Positions 40,400-49,855 of a DNA stretch of 64,000 nucleotides are shown here, one piece after another. How positions within the stretch are numbered: position 1 is the stretch's first letter; each line of letters opens with the position of its first letter. Where the stretch lies: contig CM030944.1 in assembly GCA_018136815.1 (NCBI GenBank), positions 1,302,456 through 1,366,455 of the forward strand, given 5' to 3'. The notes under the pieces were generated by a model. It was given only the letters and a program-made list of their open reading frames with translations. It was not told where the DNA came from and did not search any database. A program made the translations under genes and the position numbers. Source of the stretch: Isochrysis galbana (lineage: Eukaryota; Haptophyta; Isochrysidales; Isochrysidaceae).

Positions 40400-40745
40400 T
40401 TAAACGAGTCTCGACCATTACAATCAATACGTAATCAGAAACAACATCAACAGAAAAATTCAAATCTGAAATCTGAAATCTGAAATCTGCGAATTCGAAT
40501 TCGAGACCAAAAAATTGGCGAATCTCGAATCTCGAATCCCAACTCTTGAGCCTAGGCCTAGGGATTGGGCAATCGGCAATCGGATTGGGGAGAGAATCCG
40601 AACCTGTGTGTCTTGCGTGACTGTGCTGAACAGAGAAATAAATCACTCTGTAGCGTAGGGGATTCGTACTCGTAACCGTATATTGTGTATTCATGCCAAA
40701 CAAGCCTCTGAATACTGAATACGAGAGAATGGGGTGTTCATGTTC
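40400..40745 (+). repeat. Dispersed repeat C, copy 2, with internal microrepeats
   Basis: Related to 28290-28510. Contains triplicated AATCTGAA, paired GAATCTC, CAATCGG, and (TTCATG)n at 40736. No gene. Confidence 0.45.
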
Positions 40746-41089
40746 ATGTTCATGTTCGGATGTTCGCCTGTAGATCGTGTGCTTTTTTGATAACATTGAG
40801 ATATTGTTGTGCGTTGTGCGCACGCGGGTTTGCGGGGGCTTGGGGTCGTCCTGACAGAGCGACGCGGGGTCGGGGTTGGGGTCGAGGTCACTGGGGTCGG
40901 GGCCACGTAATTTTCTGTATGAATCGTGGATTGGCATATAAAGCAGTACTCTAGTACTTTAGACTTTAGTCGTTAGTCGCCGAGAGTTCGAGAGTTGAAT
41001 CTAATCTCGGTCAGGAGTAAAGTCGTCGGGGGAGTATTGTAGGGCCCGTTGATCTCTTCGCAGCGCGCCCGAATCTGAGCGGCCTCTAT

Positions 41090-41400
41090 CTCTCTCTCCC
41101 TTCCTCTCGGCAAGAGATTCCATCTTCTCCCTCCCTCTCTCTCTCTCCCCCCCCATCTCTCCCTCTCTTCTCCCTTCTCTCCTCTCAGCGCCGCCGCCGC
41201 CGCCGCCGCCCACGTCGCTGACGTGCGAGGCGAAGGGAATCGCTGGCGGGAACCCCCCCGCCCCCCCCCCGCGCGCGCCCCCTCCCTCCCTCCCCCCCCC
41301 CCCCCCCCCTCCCCCTCCCCCGCGCCCGCGACTTCCCCTTCTCCCGCCCCCCCCCCCCCCCCCCTCCATAGATATCAAAGAAGAAAAGAGGAGAGAGAAG
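41090..41400. repeat. Low-complexity C/G tract region
   Basis: (GCC)n at 41190, C runs of 17 and about 20 at 41291 and 41346, CT-rich before and GA-rich after. It belongs to the far-upstream leader of the PAQR gene. ORFs are artefacts. Confidence 0.6.
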
Positions 41401-41639
41401 AGGCCCGATCCTCTCCCCCAGGCGGAGGAGGACCTCTCCCCTCCCCAAAGAGAGAAGGAGGGAGGGGCGCAGAGAGAGAAACGAAGGGAGATCACACAGA
41501 CGAAGAGAAGAGAGGCGGCACACCTTCTTTCTCTTCTTCCCTCATGCCCCTCCTCGCGCCTCCTCGGTGTCATTCATCCTCTCTTTCCTCCTTTCGGCGA
41601 GTAAAGTATACAGTGTCGTATCACAAGATGTTGAGAGAG

Positions 41640-41810
41640 AGGGGGGGGGGGGAAGAGGGGAGGAGGGGGGAGCGAGAGGACGGGGGGCAAAGAAGAGAGA
41701 GAGAGAGATACAAGTGTGTGTAGAGGGAAAGAGAGCGGAGCGAGGCGAGAGATCCGAGAGCGAGGAGAGAGAAGGAGAGGGAGGAGAGTGAGGAGGAGAG
41801 CGCAGGCTGT
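41640..41810 (+). promoter_or_regulatory. GA-rich leader of the PAQR gene
   Basis: Nearly pure purine tract (GAGAGA, GGAGGAG words) ending about 50 nt before the ATG. Comparable tracts precede the ATGs at 11845, 47211, 54049 and 32022 (minus). Confidence 0.45.
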
Positions 41811-41858
41811 GTGTGCCCCTCTCAAGCCTCGTCTCTCGTAGCTGCGGACAGGGCAGCC

Positions 41859-43052
41859 ATGGTGCTCACTCGAAGCGCTTCCCGCAGTCGGTTCGACGAC
41901 GCTCCCTACCCACCCTCCTCTCACAAGCCTTGGAGAGAGGAGCCAGAGTACGAGGAGAACCTTTCGCGTGAGCCCTCTCATCTGAATCTCTCGTCCTCGG
42001 GCTACTTCTCACAGGGGGCGGGGCCCAACCAACGCGTGAGCGGCCTCACGCATTCCAGCTTAATCACACGCCTCGCTAAGGACGGCAGCGCGCCCGCCTC
42101 TGAGGCATCGTCGCCCGAGCCTTCGCGCAGGCCCAGCTTATCTACTACAAAGGCTGGGTGCTCTCAGCCGTCCTTCCCCATCACCCTTGTCTGCCACAAG
42201 TCGGTGGCGCCCGATCGCGCGCTCCGGCACATCACGCGGGGATACCGTCCCGATGGTTCCTCCTGCTTCTTTGTTGCGCTCTTCCAGCTGCACAACCAGA
42301 CCTTCAACATCTGGTCGCACATCGTTGGCCTGCCATATGTCGCATCGTTCATTTGGGCGTGGACCGCCTCGCATCAGGCAGAGGAGCCATACCTCCTCGC
42401 GCTCAGGCTGCACGCCGTGGTGGGGCTGATGGTTGGCGCGGCATCCGCCACCTACCATGCCGGCGAGGCTTCAACGTCTCGTGAGAAGCTCCTCGCAATC
42501 GACCAGGGGTGTGCCTTTGTGAGCTGCGCGGCGCACGCGATGCTCATCACCTTCTTCGAGCTCTCGCGCTCGCTGCCTATTCTCACGGCCATCGCCACTT
42601 CCGTCCTCGGCGCCGCCTCGGTCGTAGGCCTCTATGCGTTTGTTTCAGGCTGGTTCAACCATAAACCTAAGGCGCTGGTGTCAGCAGTGATGGGGCTTCC
42701 CAACCTGGTGGCCTTCTGCGCTTGGGCCACTGCAGCGCCGACCCCCACCACACACGACTTGGCGAAGTGGTGTGGCATTTTCGCCGTGACTGTCGCGGTG
42801 TGGGTCCTATTTCTTCCCGAACGGTGGCTGCCTGATGGCGCTCTCAATTATTTTGGCAACTCGCACAATATCATGCACGTGATGGTCATCGTCGTCTTTG
42901 CGCATATTCAAGAGATCTATGGGGTGCGGCTTGCCTGGGCGGCGGGGCTCGCCAGCCTCTCTAGCAACGAAGGCGTCGCCGGCGTCTCCATGCCGAGCCC
43001 TGATATTGGCGGCGGCCTGGCCTTGGAGGACAGCGCCGCCGCATTCGGTTAG
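41859..43052 (+). CDS. PAQR (adiponectin receptor / haemolysin III-type) seven-helix protein
   Basis: 397 residues from ATG 41859. After a polar N-terminus of about 120 residues come GYRPDGSSCFFVALFQLHNQTFNIWSHIVG, the S-x3-Y-H stretch GAASATYHAGE, D in LLAIDQGCAF, and the final LPERWLPDGALNYFGNSHNIMHVMV. The conserved Ser, Asp and three His that bind the catalytic zinc in PAQR hydrolases appear present. Seven hydrophobic helices can be counted. Family members are membrane ceramidases or receptors; the usual terminal HSHQ..H is NSHNIMH here. Intronless in the visible part. Confidence 0.9.
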   Translation: MVLTRSASRSRFDDAPYPPSSHKPWREEPEYEENLSREPSHLNLSSSGYFSQGAGPNQRVSGLTHSSLITRLAKDGSAPASEASSPEPSRRPSLSTTKAGCSQPSFPITLVCHKSVAPDRALRHITRGYRPDGSSCFFVALFQLHNQTFNIWSHIVGLPYVASFIWAWTASHQAEEPYLLALRLHAVVGLMVGAASATYHAGEASTSREKLLAIDQGCAFVSCAAHAMLITFFELSRSLPILTAIATSVLGAASVVGLYAFVSGWFNHKPKALVSAVMGLPNLVAFCAWATAAPTPTTHDLAKWCGIFAVTVAVWVLFLPERWLPDGALNYFGNSHNIMHVMVIVVFAHIQEIYGVRLAWAAGLASLSSNEGVAGVSMPSPDIGGGLALEDSAAAFG

Positions 43053-43549
43053 CACTCGTGATTTTCCGCTCTCGGGCAAACAAATGATGGCTCCTTGCGA
43101 ATTTGGCATCCGTTGCTGAGACGAGAACTCGGGGTCTTGTGCGTCGTGCAGCCACCCCACGCCTCATGTCAGTGACGACAGGGCCGTCCATCGTCATTGG
43201 AGCCTCACTCTTGGTCGTCCTTTCCATGCGTCCTCCAAGTGCATGCCGGTCGCCGACCCTCGTAGGGGATGGGCAGGGCTTGTGGTGGAACCTTCGCTAT
43301 GTACGTTATTTTTATTTGCTATGGACACACAGCTCTCGGTTGGCGTAGAGACCAACTCTGTCGGCGTGGTTCCATCCGTGCGTGGTGGATGTAGATTGTG
43401 CGGCTGGCACCGTTGTGACGATCCTTTGAGCTTTATCATTAATATTATGATGGACTTGCGACTTGCTTGCGTCTTGCGTGAGCGCGCGAATTTGGAAATT
43501 GCTCCTCGTTGCTCGTGCTGCGTTGAGTTGTGCGCGCTAAACCTACTTT

Positions 43550-43780
43550 TATAAGTGGGGTCAATGGGGGCCTCGCGCCCCCCTCACTCCATCGCGGACA
43601 CCCCCCGGGTTGGGCCCGCACAACCAACCTCAGCCCCTGTGGCTTCTGGCAAGGGTTGGGCACTCATCACTCATCATTCTGGCCCAAACCCCTAGTGGGC
43701 GCGGGCCGCGAATCGCACTCCCACGCCCGCGCTGGGCCTGCCCTCGAGTTGACTCCGTCGTCGGAAGAGAAGCCGCGCAG
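43550..43780 (+). repeat. SINE-like 5' fragment
   Basis: GGGGGCCTCGCGCCCCCC hairpin, GACACCCCCCGGGTTGGGCC, then a part whose reverse complement occurs at 36585-36680. Truncated. Preceded by ACCTACTTTTATAAGTGG, also found at 34098-34115. Confidence 0.5.
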
Positions 43781-44275
43781 CTCGCCCTCGTCCATGCCGA
43801 CGCTCCACACGCAACAGGGGTCCCCCAGCTCTGACCCAGCTCCACCCCATTACGTCATTCTGCCCGTGTCCGCGAGGCAAAGAGAGGTGGTCCACGCCCT
43901 GCCCTGGTCGTGGGAGGCGAATCAGAAGGCGGCATGCGTCGGATTGTTGACCCTATGCCCCGTGTGCTTGCCGTTGTGCTCGAGCCGCTCGTGGCTCTCA
44001 TAGCCGACCCAAGGGACCTACCTATCGAATCACGCTCGCGCTTGATTGTGGGGCAAGTCTCAATCAGGGTTAGGGCATGGAGTGAAGAGAAGTCTTGAGA
44101 AAAGGGGAGGGAGCGCGCTACATCGCGACGAGGGGGCCACGAGACACCACCTCACATCACTCACTCACCAACAAAAAAACTCCGAAAACTAACGCAACAG
44201 CATCGCAACACGGACGACAAATCAATCAATGACAATGAACCAAGGATAACCAAAACCAAACATATTCGGCGTGCA

Positions 44276-44461
44276 ATGCGGCGGCAGGCTTCGAGACAAC
44301 TCATTGATTGGCGAAAACAAGACTCACTCAATTTTTTCACACAACGCATGGTGGAGACACCGCATCCGCATAGAGTATATAAACTTTATAATATTCTTAC
44401 CGCACTCGCGCCGAATGGATTCAGAATGGAGCCACTTCAGAATCGTCGAAGTTTATGGTGA
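44276..44461 (+). CDS. AT-rich island ORF 1, unknown
   Basis: 61 residues from ATG 44276: MRRQASRQLIDWRKQDSLNF, RVYKLYNILTALAPNGFRME. It contains TATATAAACTTTATAATATT. First of four tiny same-strand ORFs. Function unknown; it may be a piece of a larger, frameshifted gene. Confidence 0.35.
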   Translation: MRRQASRQLIDWRKQDSLNFFTQRMVETPHPHRVYKLYNILTALAPNGFRMEPLQNRRSLW

Positions 44462-44466
44462 ATAAA

Positions 44467-44595
44467 ATGGTACAAATTCTCATGGATGAGTGCGACGAGG
44501 ATGACTATAAGTCTGCCGGTACCTTGATGTCCCTACTGAGTAAAGATTTGATACAAAGGCTTGAAAGGGTCCAAGCTCTGCATTGGAACAGATAA
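44467..44595 (+). CDS. AT-rich island ORF 2, unknown
   Basis: 42 residues from ATG 44467 (MVQILMDECDEDDYKSAGTL, LSKDLIQRLERVQALHWNR), five bases after the stop of ORF 1. Helical and acidic at the start. Its end overlaps the next frame, so a single base change would fuse it to ORF 3. Confidence 0.35.
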   Translation: MVQILMDECDEDDYKSAGTLMSLLSKDLIQRLERVQALHWNR

Positions 44596-44825
44596 ACGAG
44601 AAGACGTTCGCGGCGGGGAAGAAGAACGCGTCCGTGGATGCTGCTTGGAAGCCGATATATTTAGAAATGATGACGATCGCTATCATGTTTGTATTCTCGA
44701 TCGTAGTGGGAGAGATTCTCACCGTCCATCGCGCCAAGAAACTAATTGAAAACAATCCACTTGAAGAGCACGTTGAAATACGTCGCCAGATGGTCGAAAA
44801 GACAATCAATGGAATTGATGAATGA
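44565..44825 (+). CDS. AT-rich island ORF 3, single-helix membrane protein
   Basis: The open frame has no ATG before the hydrophobic helix (only TTG at 44583), which supports a fusion with ORF 2 by frameshift. Sequence: NEKTFAAGKKNASVDAAWKP, a helix MMTIAIMFVFSIVVGEILTV, then a charged tail RAKKLIENNPLEEHVEIRRQ. The layout is of a small single-pass protein. Function unknown. Confidence 0.35.
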   Translation, partial: KGPSSALEQINEKTFAAGKKNASVDAAWKPIYLEMMTIAIMFVFSIVVGEILTVHRAKKLIENNPLEEHVEIRRQMVEKTINGIDE

Positions 44826-45004
44826 ATACAAGCAATAAAATTGCCAACACCACTGAACTCATCGATGCTTTCTCACATACACTTGAGTGTCAAAAAGGGC
44901 GAATGTTCCAGAATCTCAGACCATGCAAGACCATACTTCAGGCGGAGCTAGAATTGTATATCAATAGCTCTCTGGTGGACGCAAATAAAAAAGCGCCACG
45001 TTGA
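44822..45004 (+). CDS. AT-rich island ORF 4, unknown
   Basis: 60 residues from ATG 44822, overlapping the stop of ORF 3 as ATGA (MNTSNKIANTTELIDAFSHT, ILQAELELYINSSLVDANKK). ATGA overlaps are unusual for nuclear algal genes and typical of compact viral or bacterial gene strings. Confidence 0.35.
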   Translation: MNTSNKIANTTELIDAFSHTLECQKGRMFQNLRPCKTILQAELELYINSSLVDANKKAPR

Positions 45005-45130
45005 CGTTATGGTACAAAAACAGGCCAAAGGCGCGTTCCATTACCCCCATCCTTGGTAGTGGCACCTTCCACATCAAATTCACGATCGGATGGGATTGTA
45101 CTGGAGTGACGTTATGTAGTACGGAGACGC

Positions 45131-45220
45131 TATGCGGGCCACAGAACCCACTCTAAAAGCGCACTTTCCTCCAGCCAGCCACCCGAACACAACCACTTTG
45201 GCTACTGTGGGACGTTTTCG
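45131..45220. repeat. Conserved segment shared with 7170-7262 (inverted)
   Basis: See the partner entry. It lies 130 nt beyond the AT-rich ORF string. Confidence 0.65.
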
Positions 45221-45377
45221 CACGGACCCATAAAAGCCTCGGTGGCCCGCGCGGTCGCTCGCGACCGGCGGCCAGCCCCTCAAGCCAGCCGCGGTGGCAC
45301 CCCAAAGCTTAGCCCGCACTCGCCCCTGGTGCGCGCGCGCGGCGGTCCCTCCCCTCCACCGCCTCGAAGCGCGCGCA

Positions 45378-46181
45378 ATGACGCCGATCGACCTGCGTGA
45401 CGTCGCTGGGCTCGTCCTGGACTACCTCCCGTTGCCATCCCAGGCCATCCTGTACAAGACCAGCAGGGTGCTCCGGGGGATCGCGCTGCGCTCGTGGCCG
45501 GCCGAGGCTCGCAAGTACCTGGGAGTGCCCTTGTGGCGCCTCTGCGAGCGTGCCGCGGATGAGGGCGATCTCGCTCTGCTGCAGTGGGCTCACTCACAGG
45601 GGGGATTCTTCCCGTCTCCTCCCCCACCCCCTCCCCACCCCTACTTACAACTGCCACCAGAGCGGCAGACGAACTGGCCCTGCGTCTTCGCGGCGCGGCG
45701 CGGTGACGTCGAGATGCTTCGGTGGCTGAGGAGCGTGGGACAGTGCAACCTCCACGACACCGCGGTTGAGGCCGCGAGTCACGGTCAGGTGGAGATACTA
45801 AGGTGGCTGCACCCGTTGCCTGCGTCCATCCTCCCCCACGTGGCCGCCGCCGCGGCGCTGCACGGCCAGCTGCCTGTGCTGCTGTGGCTGCACGAGGCCG
45901 ACTCGCTGGACGAGATGGCGCAGGGGCGCGTGTGCGAGGCGGCGGCGGAGCGAGGGCACGTGCCCATCCTCCGGTGGCTGCGTCGACTCAACTATCCTTT
46001 CAAGAAGGCGGTGGTGGAGACGGCGGTAGGGTACGGGCAGACCCACGTACTCGACTGGCTCAAGGAGGAGGGGCTGCTGGAGGTCGTCAGCCTCACCCAA
46101 GTCCTCTATAGGTGGGAATTGATTCGTAGTGCAAGACTCCCACAGAAGCTTCCCGTTGCGACGTGCAGACAGGTGAGGTGA
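45378..46181 (+). CDS. F-box-like / ankyrin-type repeat protein
   Basis: 267 residues from ATG 45378. The start MTPIDLRDVAGLVLDYLPLPS resembles an F-box. Then come ankyrin-like units with the WL signature: CERAADEGDLALLQWAHSQG, FAARRGDVEMLRWLRSVGQC, AVEAASHGQVEILRWLHPLP, AALHGQLPVLLWLHEADS, CEAAAERGHVPILRWLRRLN, AVGYGQTHVLDWLKEEG. Such short ankyrin variants are abundant in algae, oomycetes and giant viruses and usually mediate protein binding; with an F-box they act as SCF ligase adaptors. A Pro-rich insert interrupts units 1 and 2. A CTATAG|GTGGGA near the end could be a splice donor, so the C-terminus is uncertain. Confidence 0.75.
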   Translation: MTPIDLRDVAGLVLDYLPLPSQAILYKTSRVLRGIALRSWPAEARKYLGVPLWRLCERAADEGDLALLQWAHSQGGFFPSPPPPPPHPYLQLPPERQTNWPCVFAARRGDVEMLRWLRSVGQCNLHDTAVEAASHGQVEILRWLHPLPASILPHVAAAAALHGQLPVLLWLHEADSLDEMAQGRVCEAAAERGHVPILRWLRRLNYPFKKAVVETAVGYGQTHVLDWLKEEGLLEVVSLTQVLYRWELIRSARLPQKLPVATCRQVR

Positions 46182-46690
46182 CACTTGACGGGGCTCTTCG
46201 TCTGGTTCCTTAGGACGCTTCAGAGAAGAGGAGGCCATCGCGATTCTGGTACGCGGGGAGGGCGACAGGGGAGAGGAGGGCTATGAAGGGAGAGAGGGGG
46301 GGGGGGCTGGTGGGCAACGCGGGGTGGGTGGGCGGCAGGGGGGCGGGGGGGGGGGGGGGGGCGGGGCGGACTGCAGGGAACTGCTCAACTGCAGGGAACT
46401 GCTCAACTGCAGGGCAACTGCTCACCCTTCCTCGTCTCCTCCATATAGACGTGTGACGAAACTTGTTGTCTGCTTTTACGCGGTCGGTGCTCTTTGATGT
46501 GGACATACACTCATCAGTGCTCTTTGGTGTGAGACGTGGATCGTGATTTCAACGAGATATCGACCCTGTCCCAAATCGAGTGAATAGGAGTCAGACCACG
46601 TGTGGGTTTCAACATGTGAAGTGTCAAGTTGAGTCAAGTAACCTCCAGGTGACAATGAAAGGTATATTAGCAGGGATGGGGACAATTGAA
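46182..46690. other. Intergenic region with G tract and tandem repeat
   Basis: G run near 46340-46362 and three copies of AACTGCAGGG(A)ACTGCTC at 46379-46423. Duplicated GACATACACTCATCAGTGCTC-like words at 46480-46530. No gene. Confidence 0.5.
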
Positions 46691-46855
46691 CGCTTTTGGT
46701 CTCCAAATACATATGTATTATTTGGCCTCCGGCCAAATACAAATACATTTCAAATAATACATTCGACATTCGAGGCCTACAACACGACGCGCTTCAAATA
46801 CAGCCAAATACATATGTATTTGGCCTCTGGCCAAATACGGTAAATACGTATTTCC
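46690..46855. repeat. Palindromic repeat pair (AAATACATATGTATT / TTTGGCC)
   Basis: AAATACATATGTATTATTTGG, CCTCCGGCCAAATA and, about 90 nt later, AAATACATATGTATTTGGCC, TCTGGCCAAATACG. Each can fold on itself and the two can pair. MITE-like, borders not fixed. Confidence 0.5.
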
Positions 46856-46867
46856 CATCTAGGGGCT

Positions 46868-46925
46868 AGGGGCGCGACCGGAGTCGCACGCACCCGCTCG
46901 GCCTCTGAGGGAGCGGACGCGGTCG
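46868..46925 (+). repeat. LINE-head family fragment
   Basis: GGCGCGACCGGAGTCGC followed by CACGC and CTCGGCCTCTGAGGG, matching 22248-22300 inside the LINE-derived element. Confidence 0.5.
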
Positions 46926-47134
46926 CTTGGCGCTTAGCCTAGGAGCTCCTAGTATAATCCTAGTGCTCTTACAAGACTACAATTTCGAAAACACTTTGGC
47001 GGGAGGAGAGGGGTGGCGCCGAGGATGCGGGGGAGGGGGCGAGGGCGGGGCGCTTTCTCGGAACTGGCGGCGCAGGTCTCCTCGGCAGTGCCGAGTGCGA
47101 GACTCTTCGCCTCCGCGTTCGGCCGCGCGCGCGC

Positions 47135-47137
<3 letters not shown>

Positions 47138-47190
<53 letters not shown>

Positions 47191-47210
47191 AGGGAGAGGG
47201 AGAGGGAGAG
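47138..47210 (+). repeat. (GA)n / (GAGAGG)n leader
   Basis: About 22 GA dinucleotides then five GAGAGG units end directly at the ATG 47211. Confidence 0.8.
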
Positions 47211-48803
47211 ATGCTTTCGTTGCTCACGTTCTCGCTCACGCTCACGCCTCGCGCCTCCTCCACACCTGGCTTCGGCAGCAGCCTGCGCTTGACCTCGCCG
47301 CCGCTGCGACGCAGCGCCCTGGGCATGGCTGCGCCGCAGTACAGCGCTCAGGCAGCTGCGGTCGTCAGCTCTCGCCCCGTCAGCCCAAATGGCGCCTCGT
47401 GGCTCATCTCGCTGCGAGCGCTCGAGCATGAGATCGACTATCAACCAGGCCATGTGCTCGCTGTCGAGGTGACGCCTGAGGGGCACGAGAAGACGCTCAA
47501 AGGGCCGTACACTGTCACGCGATCTGATACTGACCAACGCACCGTCGATGTCATCTACCGTGTGATCGTCGACCCGCCTGCGAGTGACTCGGCTGATCAT
47601 GTGGAGTCCGGGCCCATGCGAAAGACGGCAGCCTTCAAGGCGCTGCGCGAGGGCGACGAGAATGTCAGCTTCGGGGGTAAGTTCAAGGTGCCCATCCTCG
47701 AGGGCATCAGTAAGGATGCCAAGCATGTCGTGCTCGTCACGAGCGGCGCCGGCGTTGGTACGCAGCGCACAGACGCGTGCCTTGCCTGTCTATGCCCACC
47801 ATGCCCTGCACCCGCCGGAACCGCTTTGCCCACCCGCCATGCCTTCGTGGAGAGAAGCGGGAACACCGCAGGTATGAACTTCTTGTGCGAGAGGTGCACT
47901 GTTGGAACTTTAGCATCCACCTCGTGATGCAGGTCCGTGCATTGGCTTCGTGGAGCAGTGTGTCGCTGCATGGGCTGCGGGAGACGAAATCGCTGCTCCT
48001 AGCGTCTCCCTCTTTGCTGGATACAGGTGAGCACACCCTCTCGCCTCGGCCATTGCACGCACACTGCGCGTCTCAATCGCGGTCGGCTCGTCCTCGCCGT
48101 GCGAGCATATTGTTGCTTTCCCTGTGCCCTGTCCTTGCATGTCCTTGCATGCGCTACGTCTATTCATGAGCCGATTCCCCATGCGCCTGTAGGAATGTCG
48201 GCGACATCATCTGTGAGGATGAACTGGACGACCTCGCTGCAAGGTCGGGAGGAAGGTTCAGCTGGTCGGCTTGCCTTAGCTCAGAGGGCGACGCGTCTAT
48301 GCAGAGCGGTTCAGCGCCTGCCGGCCACTCGATCATTGCCGGCCGTACCACCACTGCTGCACCACCGGCTATCTTGAAGGAGCTCGCAAGTCGCGGAGCC
48401 GCCCTCGACCAGACACACTTTCATTTGGTGGGCAACGGAGAGATGGTGCGTCACCCCCTGATCACTCCACTGTGCATCGCTTAATAAAGTGTCTTCACCA
48501 TCATGTGTGCGGCGGAGTCGTACACGCCTCTGCTCTGAACGAAACGTTGCCACGGCGTGAGGCATGAGTTGAAGATGTCCCTGCAGCTAGCCTCGGAGGC
48601 TACTCCACTCTCTATGCATCACCGCCATCGCTCCTCAGGTGAGCGAGTGGAAGGAGGCGTTGTTGACAGGCGCAAATCTCGCTGAGGAGCGCGTGACGAT
48701 TGAGATGTATTTTGGGCACACGAGCCCGGCGAAGGCCGGCGCCGTCGCCGCCATTTCAGAGGCCCTCAGCGCGAGCAAGGCGCCCGCAGGCGTTGCTGCT
48801 TAG
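47211..48803 (+). CDS. Plastid-type FAD/NAD(P)-binding oxidoreductase (ferredoxin-NADP reductase superfamily)
   Basis: Four exons: 47211-47757, 47933-48026, 48193-48445, 48639-48803, all GT-AG and phase-consistent; 352 residues. The N-terminus (MLSLLTFSLTLTPRASSTPG...LGMAAPQ) looks like a signal plus transit peptide. The flavin half has HEIDYQPGHVLAVEV and GPYTVTRSD in place of the usual R-x-Y-S/T motif. The nucleotide half has KHVVLVTSGAGVG-PCIGFVEQ across intron 1, VSLFAGYRNVGDIICEDELD across intron 2, and FHLVGNGEM-VSEWKEALL across intron 3. These match the FNR-fold NAD(P) motifs (GxGxxP, YR..di.y..EL, GNG.mv). Electron transfer between NAD(P)H and a partner in the plastid is likely; the partner is unknown. 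A His/Ser-rich insert (ACLSSEGDASMQSGSAPAG) lies in exon 3. Confidence 0.85.
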
Positions 48804-49169
48804 TAGCCAAGGCCGTGGGTGGCGTGGGTGAGCGTGTCGCATACTCAAAGCGTTCCTACGCGACACTCCCACGCGGTGCTGGTTCGAGTTTCCCTCCACC
48901 GCAATTGTTTCCGCTCAATATTGCATGATCTGTGCGATAATCGCTATCATATGACATGCTGCGGATGCAGATGCATACGACACGTCTAGCGGCAGTCAAA
49001 GTGCAATTTCGGGGATTGAGCGCGACCTGCTCATTGATGAAGGTATTTTGTATTGAGTATAGGCTGGAGTTGTGCTGGTGTGTGTGGCTTGGAATGGCTG
49101 TGTAAGGTGGGAGCGGTGAGATGGAATGAGAAGAATGGATGCTGGCGTCACTCGCTCGGGGAGCACGTG

Positions 49170-49580
49170 ATGGGTGAAGGGGAGGAGGACGGGGCATGGG
49201 GTCATGCTGAGAAGGACCTGGGCGACGACACAAACACGAACGTGTTGCATGCAGCAGGGCCCACCCACTACAGTGGACAGTGGTAGCAAAGGGCGCGTCT
49301 CGCGGCCGATGTCGTACGGCTCCAGCTGCCAGTAGCAGGAGTGGGCGTGGACGTGAGGCGAAAGCACCACCCTCATGGACTGCCGATGAGGAGCCCTCAA
49401 CGCTTGAGGACCTCGAGGGCAAGCTGAGCCACTACGACCTCGGACCGGAAGGCAATTTCGCAGCATTTCCATCCCCATCCCCCTCGTGAGGCGCTGGAGT
49501 TTCTATGCTGCTTACATATAGGAGGGTGACACCCGGAAATGATATTTCAGGGGTTGCAGGTTGTCGTCCCGCGTGAGCGA
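49170..49580 (+). CDS. Possible small spliced gene, uncertain
   Basis: An exon-like stretch (GASRGRCRTAPAASSRSGRG...TADEEPSTLEDLEGKLSHYD) ends at 49489. A plausible downstream piece begins after ATATAG at about 49522 (RVTPGNDISGVAGCRPA, stop), but that intron would be only about 33 nt. An alternative downstream frame (RERVLLSGQLMLMSLCAALI) encodes a hydrophobic helix. No family was recognised; treat as unresolved. Confidence 0.25.
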
Positions 49581-49855
49581 GTCTTGTTATCGGGTCAATT
49601 GATGTTGATGAGCCTCTGTGCTGCATTGATTGTCATGGAGTTGAAACGGTTTCTAGGAGGGGCCAAAAGAGTTCCGAAGCGGCTCGAAGCCGGGGGCCGG
49701 GGGAAGCCCCTTCCTAGGGGTCTCCCCCTCCCCCCCGGCCCCCCGGCGGCTCGCTACTAGTGTTTCGTCCCCGTCGGTCTTTGACGGTGCCCCCCACCCC
49801 CCACCCCTCACCCGCTCCCTCCCCCTGTCCGTCTCTCTTCTCCCTCATATTCATA

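Noticed and set aside
41001..41573. 190-codon minus-strand Gly/Arg ORF
   Set aside because: Translation of (GCC)n and C-run sequence upstream of the PAQR gene.
48850..48920. GGTTCGAGT that could be a tRNA T-loop
   Set aside because: No D-arm, anticodon arm or matching acceptor stem can be folded around it. No tRNA or rRNA gene was recognised anywhere in the window.
48856..49478. Minus-strand ORFs of 160-188 codons
   Set aside because: Ser/Pro/His-rich without domains and overlapping each other. No splice or leader support.
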